From positions 372,001-436,000 of the forward strand of contig NZ_CP050948.1 of the NCBI RefSeq assembly GCF_019443745.1: a stretch of 64,000 nt of DNA. The letters run 5' to 3'. This stretch comes from Iamia sp. SCSIO 61187. Its GTDB lineage: Bacteria > Actinomycetota > Acidimicrobiia > Acidimicrobiales > Iamiaceae. The notes beneath the pieces were generated by a model. It saw only the letters and a program-made list of their open reading frames with translations. It did no database searches and was not told the DNA's origin. Positions 41,472 through 49,456 of the stretch are shown here, piece after piece; position 1 is the first letter of the stretch, and the number at the start of each line of letters is the position of its first letter. Both the position numbers and the translations under genes were made by a program.

Positions 41472-42695
41472 ATGGAGCTCGTCAGAGGTCAGCGCGCCAG
41501 GGTCGACCAGCTCACCGCCGCGACCACGCTGGACATCGGCGTCACCGTCGTCGGGCCGTCGACCTACGACGTCAGCCTGTTCACCCTGGACGCCGCCGGC
41601 ACCCTCGCTGACGACGCCTACCTCGTCTTCTACAACCAGACGGCATCCCCCGACGGCTCGCTGCGGGTCGTCCCCCGGCCCGACGGGGCCGACTTCACCG
41701 TCGACCTGGCCGCCGTCCCGGCCTGGGCCGAGCGGCTGGTGCTGACCGTGGCCATCGACGGCGACGGGACGATGGCCCAGCTGACGAGCGGCACCGTCGT
41801 GATCCGGGCCGGCGGCCAGGAGGTCGCCCGCCACGCGACCACCGGGGCCGACTACGCCGGCGAGCGGGCGCTCATGCTCGTCGAGCTCTACCGCAAGCAA
41901 GGTTGGCGCCTGGCCGCGGTGGGCCAGGGCTTCGAGGGGGGCATGGCCGCCCTGGTCCGCCACTTCGGCGGCGAGGTCGACGACGCGCCGGCGCCGGCCG
42001 CCGCTCCACCCGCGGCGGCGCCACCGCCGGCGCCGCCGTCACCCCAGGCGCCGCCGTCACCCCCGGCGGCCCCGGCTCCCGCCGCGCCGCCGGTGAACCT
42101 CGGGAAGGTCACCCTCGACAAGGGGCGGGTGTCGCTGGCCAAGAACCAGACCGTGTCGCTGGCCAAGGGGGGCAAGCCCGTGCTCGGGCAGCTGGGCATG
42201 GGCCTGGGCTGGGACCCGGCCCGCGCCGGGGCGGGGATCGACCTCGACGCGTCGTGCATCACCTTCGACGCCGCCGGCGAGAAGCTCGACCTGGTGTGGT
42301 TCGTCGCCAAGGAGGGCGCCGGCGGCGCCGTCCGCCACAGCGGCGACAACCTCACCGGCGAGGGCGAGGGCGACGACGAGGTCATCACCGTCGACCTGGG
42401 GCAGGTGCCCCCGGAGGTCGACGTCCTGCTCTTCACCGTCAACAGCTACAAGCGCCACCCGTTCACCGAGGTCGACAACGCCTACTGCCGGCTCTTCGAC
42501 CTCGGGACCGGGGAGGAGCTGGTCAACTTCGCCCTCACCGGCTCCGAGCCCCGCACCGGCGTCTACATGGCTGCGGTCCTCCGCAGCGGCCCCGGGTGGG
42601 ACATGACCGGGATCGGCGTCTTCCAGGACGGCCGCACCGTGCGGGAGATGGTCGGCCCCGCCAAGGCCGTGCTCGCCGGGTTGGACCGCACGTGA
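41472..42695 (+). CDS. Tandem TerD-domain protein
   Basis: A 407-residue protein with two TerD domains: residues 1-170 (LVRGQRARVDQL ... AAVGQGFEGGMAALVRHFGG) and about 212-407 (VNLGKVTLDKG ... GMGLGWDP ... [16 protein letters not shown]), joined by a Pro/Ala linker. The second domain keeps the acidic GEGEGDDE Ca2+-binding loop; the first has lost it. It is the first gene of a plus-strand operon with the 160-aa orphan, HAD and Ca2+ ATPase. A TACGGT at 41433-41438 may be the -10. Role: Ca2+-linked stress protein by family. Confidence 0.88.
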   Translation: MELVRGQRARVDQLTAATTLDIGVTVVGPSTYDVSLFTLDAAGTLADDAYLVFYNQTASPDGSLRVVPRPDGADFTVDLAAVPAWAERLVLTVAIDGDGTMAQLTSGTVVIRAGGQEVARHATTGADYAGERALMLVELYRKQGWRLAAVGQGFEGGMAALVRHFGGEVDDAPAPAAAPPAAAPPPAPPSPQAPPSPPAAPAPAAPPVNLGKVTLDKGRVSLAKNQTVSLAKGGKPVLGQLGMGLGWDPARAGAGIDLDASCITFDAAGEKLDLVWFVAKEGAGGAVRHSGDNLTGEGEGDDEVITVDLGQVPPEVDVLLFTVNSYKRHPFTEVDNAYCRLFDLGTGEELVNFALTGSEPRTGVYMAAVLRSGPGWDMTGIGVFQDGRTVREMVGPAKAVLAGLDRT

Positions 42696-42705
42696 CGGTG
42701 CGCCG

Positions 42706-43188
42706 ATGAGCGAGCGCGGCCGAACCCGGATCAGCTGGCACTTCACCGAGGACACGGTGTTCAGCCCGGGGTTCTGGTACCGGGACTGGGGCGACCCGGT
42801 GAACGAGGCGATCATCACCCTCACCCAGGCCGTGTCGATGGCCGACACCCCGATGTGGTGCATCCACGAGCACGGGTTGGTGCTGCGCCGGATCGTCGTC
42901 GCCGCCGAGAGCCTCCTCGACGACCTCGACCAGGCCCTGAGCCACGACTTCGACGAGCCCCGCCCGGTCGCCGCCGACTCGCCGCTGGCCGGCACCGTCC
43001 TGGCCGCCTACCGGTCGCTGCACCACGCCTACATCCTCCTGGTCGACGCCCTGGTGGAGTGTCGCAAGGGGCGCCTCGAGCGGGACCTGCGGGCCCAGCG
43101 CGACGAGGCCGCCGACCTGTGCCTGGTGATGGCCGACGCCTACAACACCACGCTCCACCTGCGCCGGCGGCTCCCCGATGAGATCTGA
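42706..43188 (+). CDS. Orphan 160-residue protein in the Ter operon
   Basis: A helical, soluble-looking protein of 160 residues with a Trp/His-rich N-terminus (ISWHFTEDTVFSPGFWYRDWGD) and a long central helical part with HEHGLVLRRIVVAAESLLDDLDQALSHDF. I do not recognise a family. It starts 10 nt after the tandem-TerD gene and overlaps the HAD gene by 11 bp, so it is an integral member of this operon. It is not an ATP-grasp enzyme, which many Ter modules have. Confidence 0.75.
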   Translation: MSERGRTRISWHFTEDTVFSPGFWYRDWGDPVNEAIITLTQAVSMADTPMWCIHEHGLVLRRIVVAAESLLDDLDQALSHDFDEPRPVAADSPLAGTVLAAYRSLHHAYILLVDALVECRKGRLERDLRAQRDEAADLCLVMADAYNTTLHLRRRLPDEI

Positions 43189-44011
43189 GCGGGCCACGCC
43201 GGTGCGGCCGGTCGTCCTGGCCGACCTCGACGGCACGCTCATCCACTCGCGGCGGCGCGTCCCCGAGCCCGACGGCCACCTCGTCGTCGAGGTCTACGAG
43301 GGCCGCGACGTCGGGTTCATGACCCCCGAGGCGTGGGACCTCCTGGCCGAGGTCCAGCAGCGGGGCTACCTCGTCCCGGCCACCGCCCGCACGATCCGCC
43401 AGTTCTCCCGCATCCGGTTCCCGCAGCCGCCGCGCGTCGCCGTCCTGGCCGGGGGCGCCATCGTGTGGGTCGACGGTGAGATCGACCCGGTCTGGGACGC
43501 CGCGGTCCAGGAGCGCCTGGACGCCACCGGCGCGTCCGTCGCCGAGGTGGCCGCCGCCCTGGGCGAGATGCCCACCACCGAGGAGCCCCGCATCGGCGAC
43601 GACCGCTTCGCCTACGTCCGGGTCGCACCCGAGGCCGACGTCACCGGGTTCACCGCCTGGTGCGCGGAGAGGGGGTGGCGCGTGGTGCACCAGGACGGTC
43701 GGATCTACTGCCACCCCGAGGGCCTGTCGAAGGTCTCGCCGCTGGCGCGCGTCGCCGAGCTGGTCGGGTCCGAGCCCGCCATCGCCCTCGGCGACGGGCT
43801 GATGGACGCCGAGCTGCTGTCCGCCGTGCCCGTGGCCCTCACCCCCGCGGAGGGACCCCTCTGGATGTCAGGCTGGAGGCAGGGAGCCAGCGTCGACGGT
43901 TTCGGCCCCGCGTCCACCACACTTCTCCTGGCCGCCGTCCTCGATTCGATCTCGCACCACCCCTCACCCCTCGACCCGCCGCCGGCGGGTCCGACCAAGG
44001 AGCACCATTGA
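43178..44011 (+). CDS. HAD-superfamily phosphatase of the Ter module
   Basis: A 277-residue HAD-type hydrolase. Motif I DLDGT is at 16-20 (nucleophile D16, acid D18), a large cap insertion follows, and motif IV is ALGDGLMDAELLSAV. It resembles the sucrose-phosphatase-like (IIB) HADs found beside TerD and PRTase genes, where it is predicted to dephosphorylate the module's nucleotide-like product. The stop overlaps the Ca2+ ATPase start in TTGA. Confidence 0.88.
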   Translation: MRSERATPVRPVVLADLDGTLIHSRRRVPEPDGHLVVEVYEGRDVGFMTPEAWDLLAEVQQRGYLVPATARTIRQFSRIRFPQPPRVAVLAGGAIVWVDGEIDPVWDAAVQERLDATGASVAEVAAALGEMPTTEEPRIGDDRFAYVRVAPEADVTGFTAWCAERGWRVVHQDGRIYCHPEGLSKVSPLARVAELVGSEPAIALGDGLMDAELLSAVPVALTPAEGPLWMSGWRQGASVDGFGPASTTLLLAAVLDSISHHPSPLDPPPAGPTKEHH

Positions 44012-46983
44012 CTGCTGATCCCGCCGACCCGGCGGTGACCACCGCGAAGGAGCCGGGGCCGTCCGCGCCCACCGGCACCCCCTCGCCCGACGGTCTCGGC
44101 ACCGAGCTCGACCTCTCCACCGTCGACCTGGCGAACGGCCTCACCGACGCCGGCGTCGAGGAGAGCCGTCGCACCCACGGGACCAACGCCTTCGCCCCCC
44201 TCCCCACGAAGTCCTGGGTGGACTTCTTCAAGGAGGCGCTGATGGACCCCATGGTGCAGATCCTGATCGTCTGCGCCGCCATCGCCATCGTCGTCGGCGT
44301 CATCGAGCAGGACCCCGTCGAGGGCATCGCCATCATCTGCGCCATCGCCGTGGTCACGGCCGTGGGCGTGCGCAACCAGCTCAAGGCCCAGCGCGACTAC
44401 ACCGCCCTCGACGCCCAGTCCTCGGCGATCCAGATCCGGGTGATCCGCGGCGGCCGGGTCGTCGAGATCGAGGCCTCCGACCTGGTGGTCGGCGACGTCC
44501 TGGAGCTCAACACCGGCGACGTCTCGCCGGCCGACGTGATCTTCGCCAAGGGCGCCGAGGTCCTCGTCGACGAGAAGCACATCACCGGTGAGCCCGACGC
44601 CACCAAGCACATCGAGGACACCATCTACGCCGGGAGCCGGATCCTCGACGGGTCGGGCAAGGCCGTCGTCGGCGTGGTCGGCGACAAGACCCTCCTGGGC
44701 GGCATCCGGTCGAAGCTCAGCGCCGACCGCGAGGTCACCCCGCTCGAGGAGCGCCTCGAGGTGCTGGCCGGCCGCATCGGCCGCATCGGCATGGCGGCCG
44801 CCGCCTTCACCGCCGCCGCCCTCATCGTCGGCGGGCTCATCCGGGGCGAGTACGTCCACGACGGCATCACGACCAGCTTCGACTTCGGGTTCAACGGCGA
44901 CACCGGCGAGCTGGTCCTGTTCGCCGCCACCGCCGCCTTCACCATCATCGTGGTGGCCGTCCCCGAGGGCCTCCCGCTGGCGGTGACGCTGGCGCTGTCG
45001 TACACGACCCGGAAGATGGCGACGGAGTCGATCCTCGTCCGGGAGCTGCCCGCCTGCGAGACCATGGGCGCCGGCACCATCATCTGCACCGACAAGACCG
45101 GCACCCTGACCGAGGGCTCGATGAGCCTCGCCTACCTCTGGGTGGGCGGCGAGGAGCGGGAGATCGAGGGGGCCGAGCGGACCGCCGAGCTCGACGAGAT
45201 CGCCCGTCGGGCCCTCACCGGCTTCGCCATCAACTCCAGCGTCGACCTCGCCCGCGACGACGACCCGCCCCACACGGTCCGGGTCCTGGGCAACGCCACC
45301 GAGGGCGGCATCCTCAAGTGGCTCGACCCGGAGGGCCAGGACTACCGGGTGATCCGGGACCAGGCCGACATCCGCGAGCGCCGCGAGTTCAGCTCGTCCC
45401 GCAAGCACATGGCCACCCTGGTCCACGAGGACCGGGGCCCCGTCCTCTACGTGAAGGGCGCCCCCGAGATCGTCCTCGGCATGTGCTCGGCGCTGGCCAC
45501 CACCGGTGACATCGACGCCGAGACCACCCCCCTCGACGAGGAGGGCAAGGGCGCCATCGTGGCCCTCGTCCGCGAGTACGCCGCCCGCGGCTACCGCACG
45601 CTCGGCATCGCCTCCCGGCGCGCCCCCGAGGGCCAGAAGATCGACGACGTCGACGAGGACCTGGTGTTCCAGGCCCTGTTCGTCCTGTCCGACCCGATCC
45701 GCACCGAGGTGCCCGAGGCGGTGGGCAACTGCCAGAAGGCCGGCGTCAAGGTGATGATGATCACCGGTGACATCCCCGAGACGGCGGGCGAGATCGGCCG
45801 CCAGGCCGGGATCGTCACCTCGCTCGACAACGTCGTCGAGGGCAGCGAGTACCGGACCTGGACCGACGACAAGATCCGCGAGGTCTACGCCGCCGGGAAG
45901 ATGGAGGCGCTGGCCCGGGCCCTGCCCGAGGACAAGGAGCGCCTGGTCACGATCCTCCAGGGCGAGGGCGAGGTCGTCGGCATGACCGGCGACGGCGTCA
46001 ACGACGCCCCCGCCCTCAAGAAGGCCGACGTCGGCTTCGCCATGGGCTCGGGCTCGCAGGTCGCCCGCGAGGCGTCCGACGTGGTGATCGTCGACGACAA
46101 CTTCGTGTCCACCGTCTCGGCGATCCGCTGGGGCCGCAGCGTCTTCGAGAACCTGCGCAAGTTCGTGCAGTTCCAGCTCACCGTGAACGTGGTGGCCCTG
46201 CTCACCGCCTTCTTCGGGGCGCTGCTCGGCTTCGGCACGCCGCTGACCGCCGTGCAGCTGCTGTGGGTGAACCTGATCATGGACTCCTTCGCCGCCCTGG
46301 CCCTGGCGCTCGAACCGCCCACCGACAAGCTGTTCGAGCAGAAGCCCCACGGCCGGACCGAGCCCCTCATCTCCCGGCAGATGTGGCTCAACATCCTGGG
46401 CTCGGGGCTGCTGATGTTCGCGGTGATGATGGGCGTGCTGTTCACGCCCGGCACCTTCGGCCTCAAGGACGGCGACGACGCCGGCCTCCGCGCCGATGCC
46501 ACGAGCCACGTCCAGGACGTCGTGGCCGACCCGGACCACGCCGACTTCGAGGACTTCGACGACGACGGTGACGGTGCGATCACCGGCGACGCCAGCAACC
46601 CCGAGAGCGAGCTCGGACGGGCCATCGACCAGGAGGCCGACCGACGGGCGGACGTGTACCGGGACTCGTTCCTGTTCAACACCTTCGTGTGGCTCCAGGT
46701 TTTCAACGCCTTCAACGCCCGCTCGATCCGCGCCGACCGGACGCCGTTCGCCAACCTGCGGAACAGCACCTCGTTCATGGCGATCATCGGCATCATCGCC
46801 GTGTCCCAGGTGGTGATCATGTTCATCGGCGGCTCGGTGTTCTCGATCGTCCAGATCGACGGCGCCGAGTGGGCCAAGAGCCTGCTGATCGGCCTGTGCA
46901 TCATCCCCATCGGCTTCGCCATCCGGGCCCTCGGCCGGGCCGTCGGCACCCACCACAGCACCCTGCTCAACACCGATCCCTGA
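44008..46983 (+). CDS. PMCA-type Ca2+-transporting P-type ATPase with EF-hand-like insert
   Basis: A 991-residue P2-type ATPase: TGE at 193-195, PEGLP at 319-323, phosphorylated Asp in DKTGT (D362), KGAPEIVL nucleotide site, and GDGVNDAPALKKADVG at 661 onward, with ten predicted helices. It should export Ca2+. The loop between helices 7 and 8, normally short and facing outside, has about 60 extra acidic residues with an EF-hand-like loop at 851-862 (D-D-D-G-D-G-A-I; last ligand replaced by Ala). The TTG start at 44008 is supported by AAGGAG five bases upstream and by overlap with the HAD stop. Confidence 0.93.
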   Translation: MTADPADPAVTTAKEPGPSAPTGTPSPDGLGTELDLSTVDLANGLTDAGVEESRRTHGTNAFAPLPTKSWVDFFKEALMDPMVQILIVCAAIAIVVGVIEQDPVEGIAIICAIAVVTAVGVRNQLKAQRDYTALDAQSSAIQIRVIRGGRVVEIEASDLVVGDVLELNTGDVSPADVIFAKGAEVLVDEKHITGEPDATKHIEDTIYAGSRILDGSGKAVVGVVGDKTLLGGIRSKLSADREVTPLEERLEVLAGRIGRIGMAAAAFTAAALIVGGLIRGEYVHDGITTSFDFGFNGDTGELVLFAATAAFTIIVVAVPEGLPLAVTLALSYTTRKMATESILVRELPACETMGAGTIICTDKTGTLTEGSMSLAYLWVGGEEREIEGAERTAELDEIARRALTGFAINSSVDLARDDDPPHTVRVLGNATEGGILKWLDPEGQDYRVIRDQADIRERREFSSSRKHMATLVHEDRGPVLYVKGAPEIVLGMCSALATTGDIDAETTPLDEEGKGAIVALVREYAARGYRTLGIASRRAPEGQKIDDVDEDLVFQALFVLSDPIRTEVPEAVGNCQKAGVKVMMITGDIPETAGEIGRQAGIVTSLDNVVEGSEYRTWTDDKIREVYAAGKMEALARALPEDKERLVTILQGEGEVVGMTGDGVNDAPALKKADVGFAMGSGSQVAREASDVVIVDDNFVSTVSAIRWGRSVFENLRKFVQFQLTVNVVALLTAFFGALLGFGTPLTAVQLLWVNLIMDSFAALALALEPPTDKLFEQKPHGRTEPLISRQMWLNILGSGLLMFAVMMGVLFTPGTFGLKDGDDAGLRADATSHVQDVVADPDHADFEDFDDDGDGAITGDASNPESELGRAIDQEADRRADVYRDSFLFNTFVWLQVFNAFNARSIRADRTPFANLRNSTSFMAIIGIIAVSQVVIMFIGGSVFSIVQIDGAEWAKSLLIGLCIIPIGFAIRALGRAVGTHHSTLLNTDP

Positions 46984-46997
46984 CCGCCCCGATCTCG

Positions 46998-47032
46998 GCC
47001 CGGACGTGCACCGCAACGGTGCACGTCCGGGC
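46998..47032. terminator. Bidirectional terminator between converging Ter operons
   Basis: Perfect 16-bp stem GCCCGGACGTGCACCG/CGGTGCACGTCCGGGC with a CAA loop, 14 nt after the Ca2+ ATPase stop and 21 nt from the dCTP-deaminase-family stop on the other strand. Confidence 0.85.
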
Positions 47033-47053
47033 TGGGTTCGGCCGGCGGACCGT

Positions 47054-48226
47054 TCAGCGGACCTCGGACAGCAGGCTCATCTGGCCCAGGGTCGAGTGGT
47101 CCCGCTCGAAGTGCTTGCTGAGCATGGCGACCTGGCCCTGGTAGTTCGACCCGGTGTCGCGGCCGTAGAGGAACGTCGGCGGCGTCCGGACCGTCTCGTA
47201 GGTGAGCTTGCAGACGGGCTGGCCCTGCTCGACCATGAACGGCACGTCCCGGGCCCGGACCTCGAGCACGGCCCGGCTCCCCGGGGGACCGTCGGCGGTG
47301 GGGTGGCCGAACCCGGGGTCGAAGAAGCCGGCGTAGTGCGAGCGCAGCTCACCGGCCGACTCGGCGTAGGCGCTCATCTCCGAGGCGAAGGTCGCCGGGA
47401 TGCGCACCGCCTCCATCGAGATCAGCAGGTAGAAGTCGTCGGGCTCGAGCACGACCCGGGGCTCGTCGTGCTCCCGGAACACCGGCTCCCAGAAGTCGCG
47501 GACCCGGTGGACCCCGATCTGGGTCAGGTCGAGCACCTGGGAGTTGCGCCGGGCGCGGTAGCCGACGACGCCGTCGTCGTCGCCCTCCAGGTCGAGGGTC
47601 AGGAACAGCCCGTCGTGGACGACCATCCGCCCGTCGGGGATCTTGTGGCTGCGGGCGTCGTAGACCATGGGTTCGACGTTGTGCCGCTCGATCAGCTGCT
47701 GGTCGGAGACGGCGGTCTCGCCCACGGCCATCCGCAGCTGGTTGAGGCTCATGCCCTGCTGGATGCGCACGGCGAAGGTCCGGGACACGACCTCCAGGTA
47801 GAGCGGACCCCGGTAGCCGGCGGGGATGTCGTCGAAGCGGTGGTTCCGGTCGGTGATGACCCGGGTGAAGACGTCGACCCGCCCGGTCGAGCTCTTGGGG
47901 TTGGCTCGGGCCCGCACCGTGGCCGGCAGCTCGAGCCGCTCCATCAGCGGGATGAGGTAGGGCCGCCCGGGCTCGAGGACGGCTCCGGCGGAGATGTCGA
48001 CGGTCTCCAGCCGGTAGTCCTCGAGCTTGCTCCTCACGCTCTCGCGGTCGGGGAGGAAGCTGCACCGCATCCGGTGGGCCTCGGCCCCGAGGCGGAGGTC
48101 GAGGCTGGCGGGCTGCACGTTGGCCTGGGGGATCGGCGAGCGGGCCCTGACCACGCCCTCGTCGATCGCCCGGAGGACGTCCTGGTAGGGCAGCACCCCG
48201 GGCGCCGTCCAGTCGTCCTCGGCCAT
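47054..48226 (-). CDS. dCTP-deaminase/dUTPase-fold family protein (long form)
   Basis: A 390-residue protein like the long 2'-deoxycytidine-5'-triphosphate deaminases. It has QPASLDLRLGAEAHRMRC, the catalytic-region ARANPKSSTGRVDVFTRV and, in the second half, PGSRAVLEVRARDVPFMVEQGQPVCKL, consistent with a duplicated dUTPase fold. It may make dUTP or act on a related nucleotide. TAGGGT (minus strand, 48233-48238) is six bases before the ATG, giving it its own leaderless promoter within the 20-nt gap to the StiP-like gene. Being adjacent to the Ter module suggests it acts on or with that module's nucleotide product (inference). Confidence 0.85.
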   Translation of the reverse strand: MAEDDWTAPGVLPYQDVLRAIDEGVVRARSPIPQANVQPASLDLRLGAEAHRMRCSFLPDRESVRSKLEDYRLETVDISAGAVLEPGRPYLIPLMERLELPATVRARANPKSSTGRVDVFTRVITDRNHRFDDIPAGYRGPLYLEVVSRTFAVRIQQGMSLNQLRMAVGETAVSDQQLIERHNVEPMVYDARSHKIPDGRMVVHDGLFLTLDLEGDDDGVVGYRARRNSQVLDLTQIGVHRVRDFWEPVFREHDEPRVVLEPDDFYLLISMEAVRIPATFASEMSAYAESAGELRSHYAGFFDPGFGHPTADGPPGSRAVLEVRARDVPFMVEQGQPVCKLTYETVRTPPTFLYGRDTGSNYQGQVAMLSKHFERDHSTLGQMSLLSEVR

Positions 48227-48246
48227 CGCGGGACCCTAGACCAGGC

Positions 48247-49326
48247 TCAGTCGCCGCTGATCAGGCCGCAGCTGCTGTAGGGCATGTCCTCGTAGCGCTC
48301 GACGGGGACGTCGCGCTCGGCGGCCAGCTGGAGCAGGTGGGCGACGTCGTCGCCCGCGTCGCGGACGAGGAGGCGCTCGGGCTTGCGGCGCAGGAGCACC
48401 CGGGTCGACTCGCCCACGCCCGGCTTGATGCGGTTGGGGTCGGCGATGCCGAACCGATGCCCGATCTCGGTCACCGCGGCCCAGCCCGACCACGTCGGCG
48501 GCTCGACGGGCGCGGCCGCCGCCTCCCGGGCCGAGGCCACCAGGGCGTCGTCGACCTCGGCGTGCACGGTGTCGACGAAGCGGCGCGAGACGTCGCGCCC
48601 GGCCAGCTCCGGGTACTCCTTGGCGCCGTGGAAGTCGTCGGGCCCGATCAGGTCGTCGCGCAGGACGGTGCGGCTGACCAGCCCGGAGACGGTCGAGTTG
48701 AGGCAGGCGCTGGGGATGAGGAAGTCGTCGCGGGAGCCGGGGATGGCGGCGCACCAGCCGGGGTCGGTGACGACCGCGAGGCGGGGGTCGAGGCCGGCCT
48801 CGGCGGCGGCCTTGTCGAGCTCGCGCTGGATGGCGCCCTTGCCCGTCCACCCGTCGATGAACTGGAGGGGGCGTCCGGGGTGGTGCTCGCCCAGCCACCG
48901 CACGGCGACCGGGTCGAGCCCCCGGTCCCGGATGATGGACACGCTGTAGTGGGGCAGGTCGAGCCCGGCCGTCGCCAGGAGGTAGCGGCGCACCAGGATG
49001 CCGACCGGCGTGCCCGCCCGGGCCAGCGACACCAGCACCACGTCGTCGCCCCGGAGGGCGCGGATCCGCTCGGCGGCGACGGCCACGCCGTGGGCGGTGC
49101 GGCGGGCGCCCCGCAGCAGGGCGGCCTCGAACATCTCGAAGTACTCGGGCGTGGGCTCGTACTCGATCGGCAGGTACTCGCTGTAGTGCCCGCCCCGGCG
49201 GAGGTGGGCCTCGCGCTCCTCGAGGCCGGTCTCGAGCTGCCGGTCGCTCAGGTCGGTCAGCAGGAAGGTGACGTCCTCCACCGGGTACGACCCGAACGGG
49301 ACCGGAGGCGTGGGCAGCCCGCTCAT
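48247..49326 (-). CDS. StiP-family protein: PRTase_1-like domain plus PELOTA RNA-binding domain
   Basis: A 359-residue Ter-module protein. The N-terminal 270 residues match the PRTase_1 ('cysteine protease StiP') family: LVSLARAGTPVGILVRRYL, HYSVSIIRDRGLD, QFIDGWTGKGAIQRELDKA, IPSACLNSTVSGLVSRTVL. The C-terminal ~80 residues (PGVGESTRVLLRRKPERLLVRDAGDDVAHLLQLA...) match the PELOTA RNA-binding domain. The family is predicted to join phosphoribosyl groups to a base in a Ter-linked pathway. It lies 130 nt after the PRTase/TRSP gene, with two hairpin repeats between. Confidence 0.88.
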   Translation of the reverse strand: MSGLPTPPVPFGSYPVEDVTFLLTDLSDRQLETGLEEREAHLRRGGHYSEYLPIEYEPTPEYFEMFEAALLRGARRTAHGVAVAAERIRALRGDDVVLVSLARAGTPVGILVRRYLLATAGLDLPHYSVSIIRDRGLDPVAVRWLGEHHPGRPLQFIDGWTGKGAIQRELDKAAAEAGLDPRLAVVTDPGWCAAIPGSRDDFLIPSACLNSTVSGLVSRTVLRDDLIGPDDFHGAKEYPELAGRDVSRRFVDTVHAEVDDALVASAREAAAAPVEPPTWSGWAAVTEIGHRFGIADPNRIKPGVGESTRVLLRRKPERLLVRDAGDDVAHLLQLAAERDVPVERYEDMPYSSCGLISGD

Positions 49327-49339
49327 CGACCCCTCCTCG

Positions 49340-49448
49340 AACCTTGTCCGGAAGTCATCCTCTGTGGCGGGGTTCCGGACAACGTTCGGCGGCGGCGTCC
49401 CAACCTTGTCCGGAAGTCATCCTCTGTGGCCGGGTTCCGGACAAGGTT
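49340..49448. repeat. Two tandem hairpin repeats (62-bp period)
   Basis: Copies at 49340-49386 and 49402-49448. Each has arms AACCTTGTCCGGAA / TTCCGGACAAGGTT (14 bp) around a 19-nt loop GTCATCCTCTGTGGC...; copy 2 is perfect and copy 1 has one mismatch. They lie between the PRTase/TRSP and StiP-like genes and could attenuate or process the operon mRNA. Confidence 0.85.
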
Positions 49449-49456
49449 CGCGGGGG

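Noticed and set aside
43705-47016. A 1100-codon open frame antisense to the Ca2+ ATPase gene
   Set aside because: It is an artefact of very high GC: the opposite strand carries every P-type ATPase motif, and the antisense product is low-complexity.
48247-49326. Cysteine protease annotation for the StiP-family protein
   Set aside because: The name is historical; the visible motifs and operon context fit the PRTase_1-PELOTA assignment rather than a protease.
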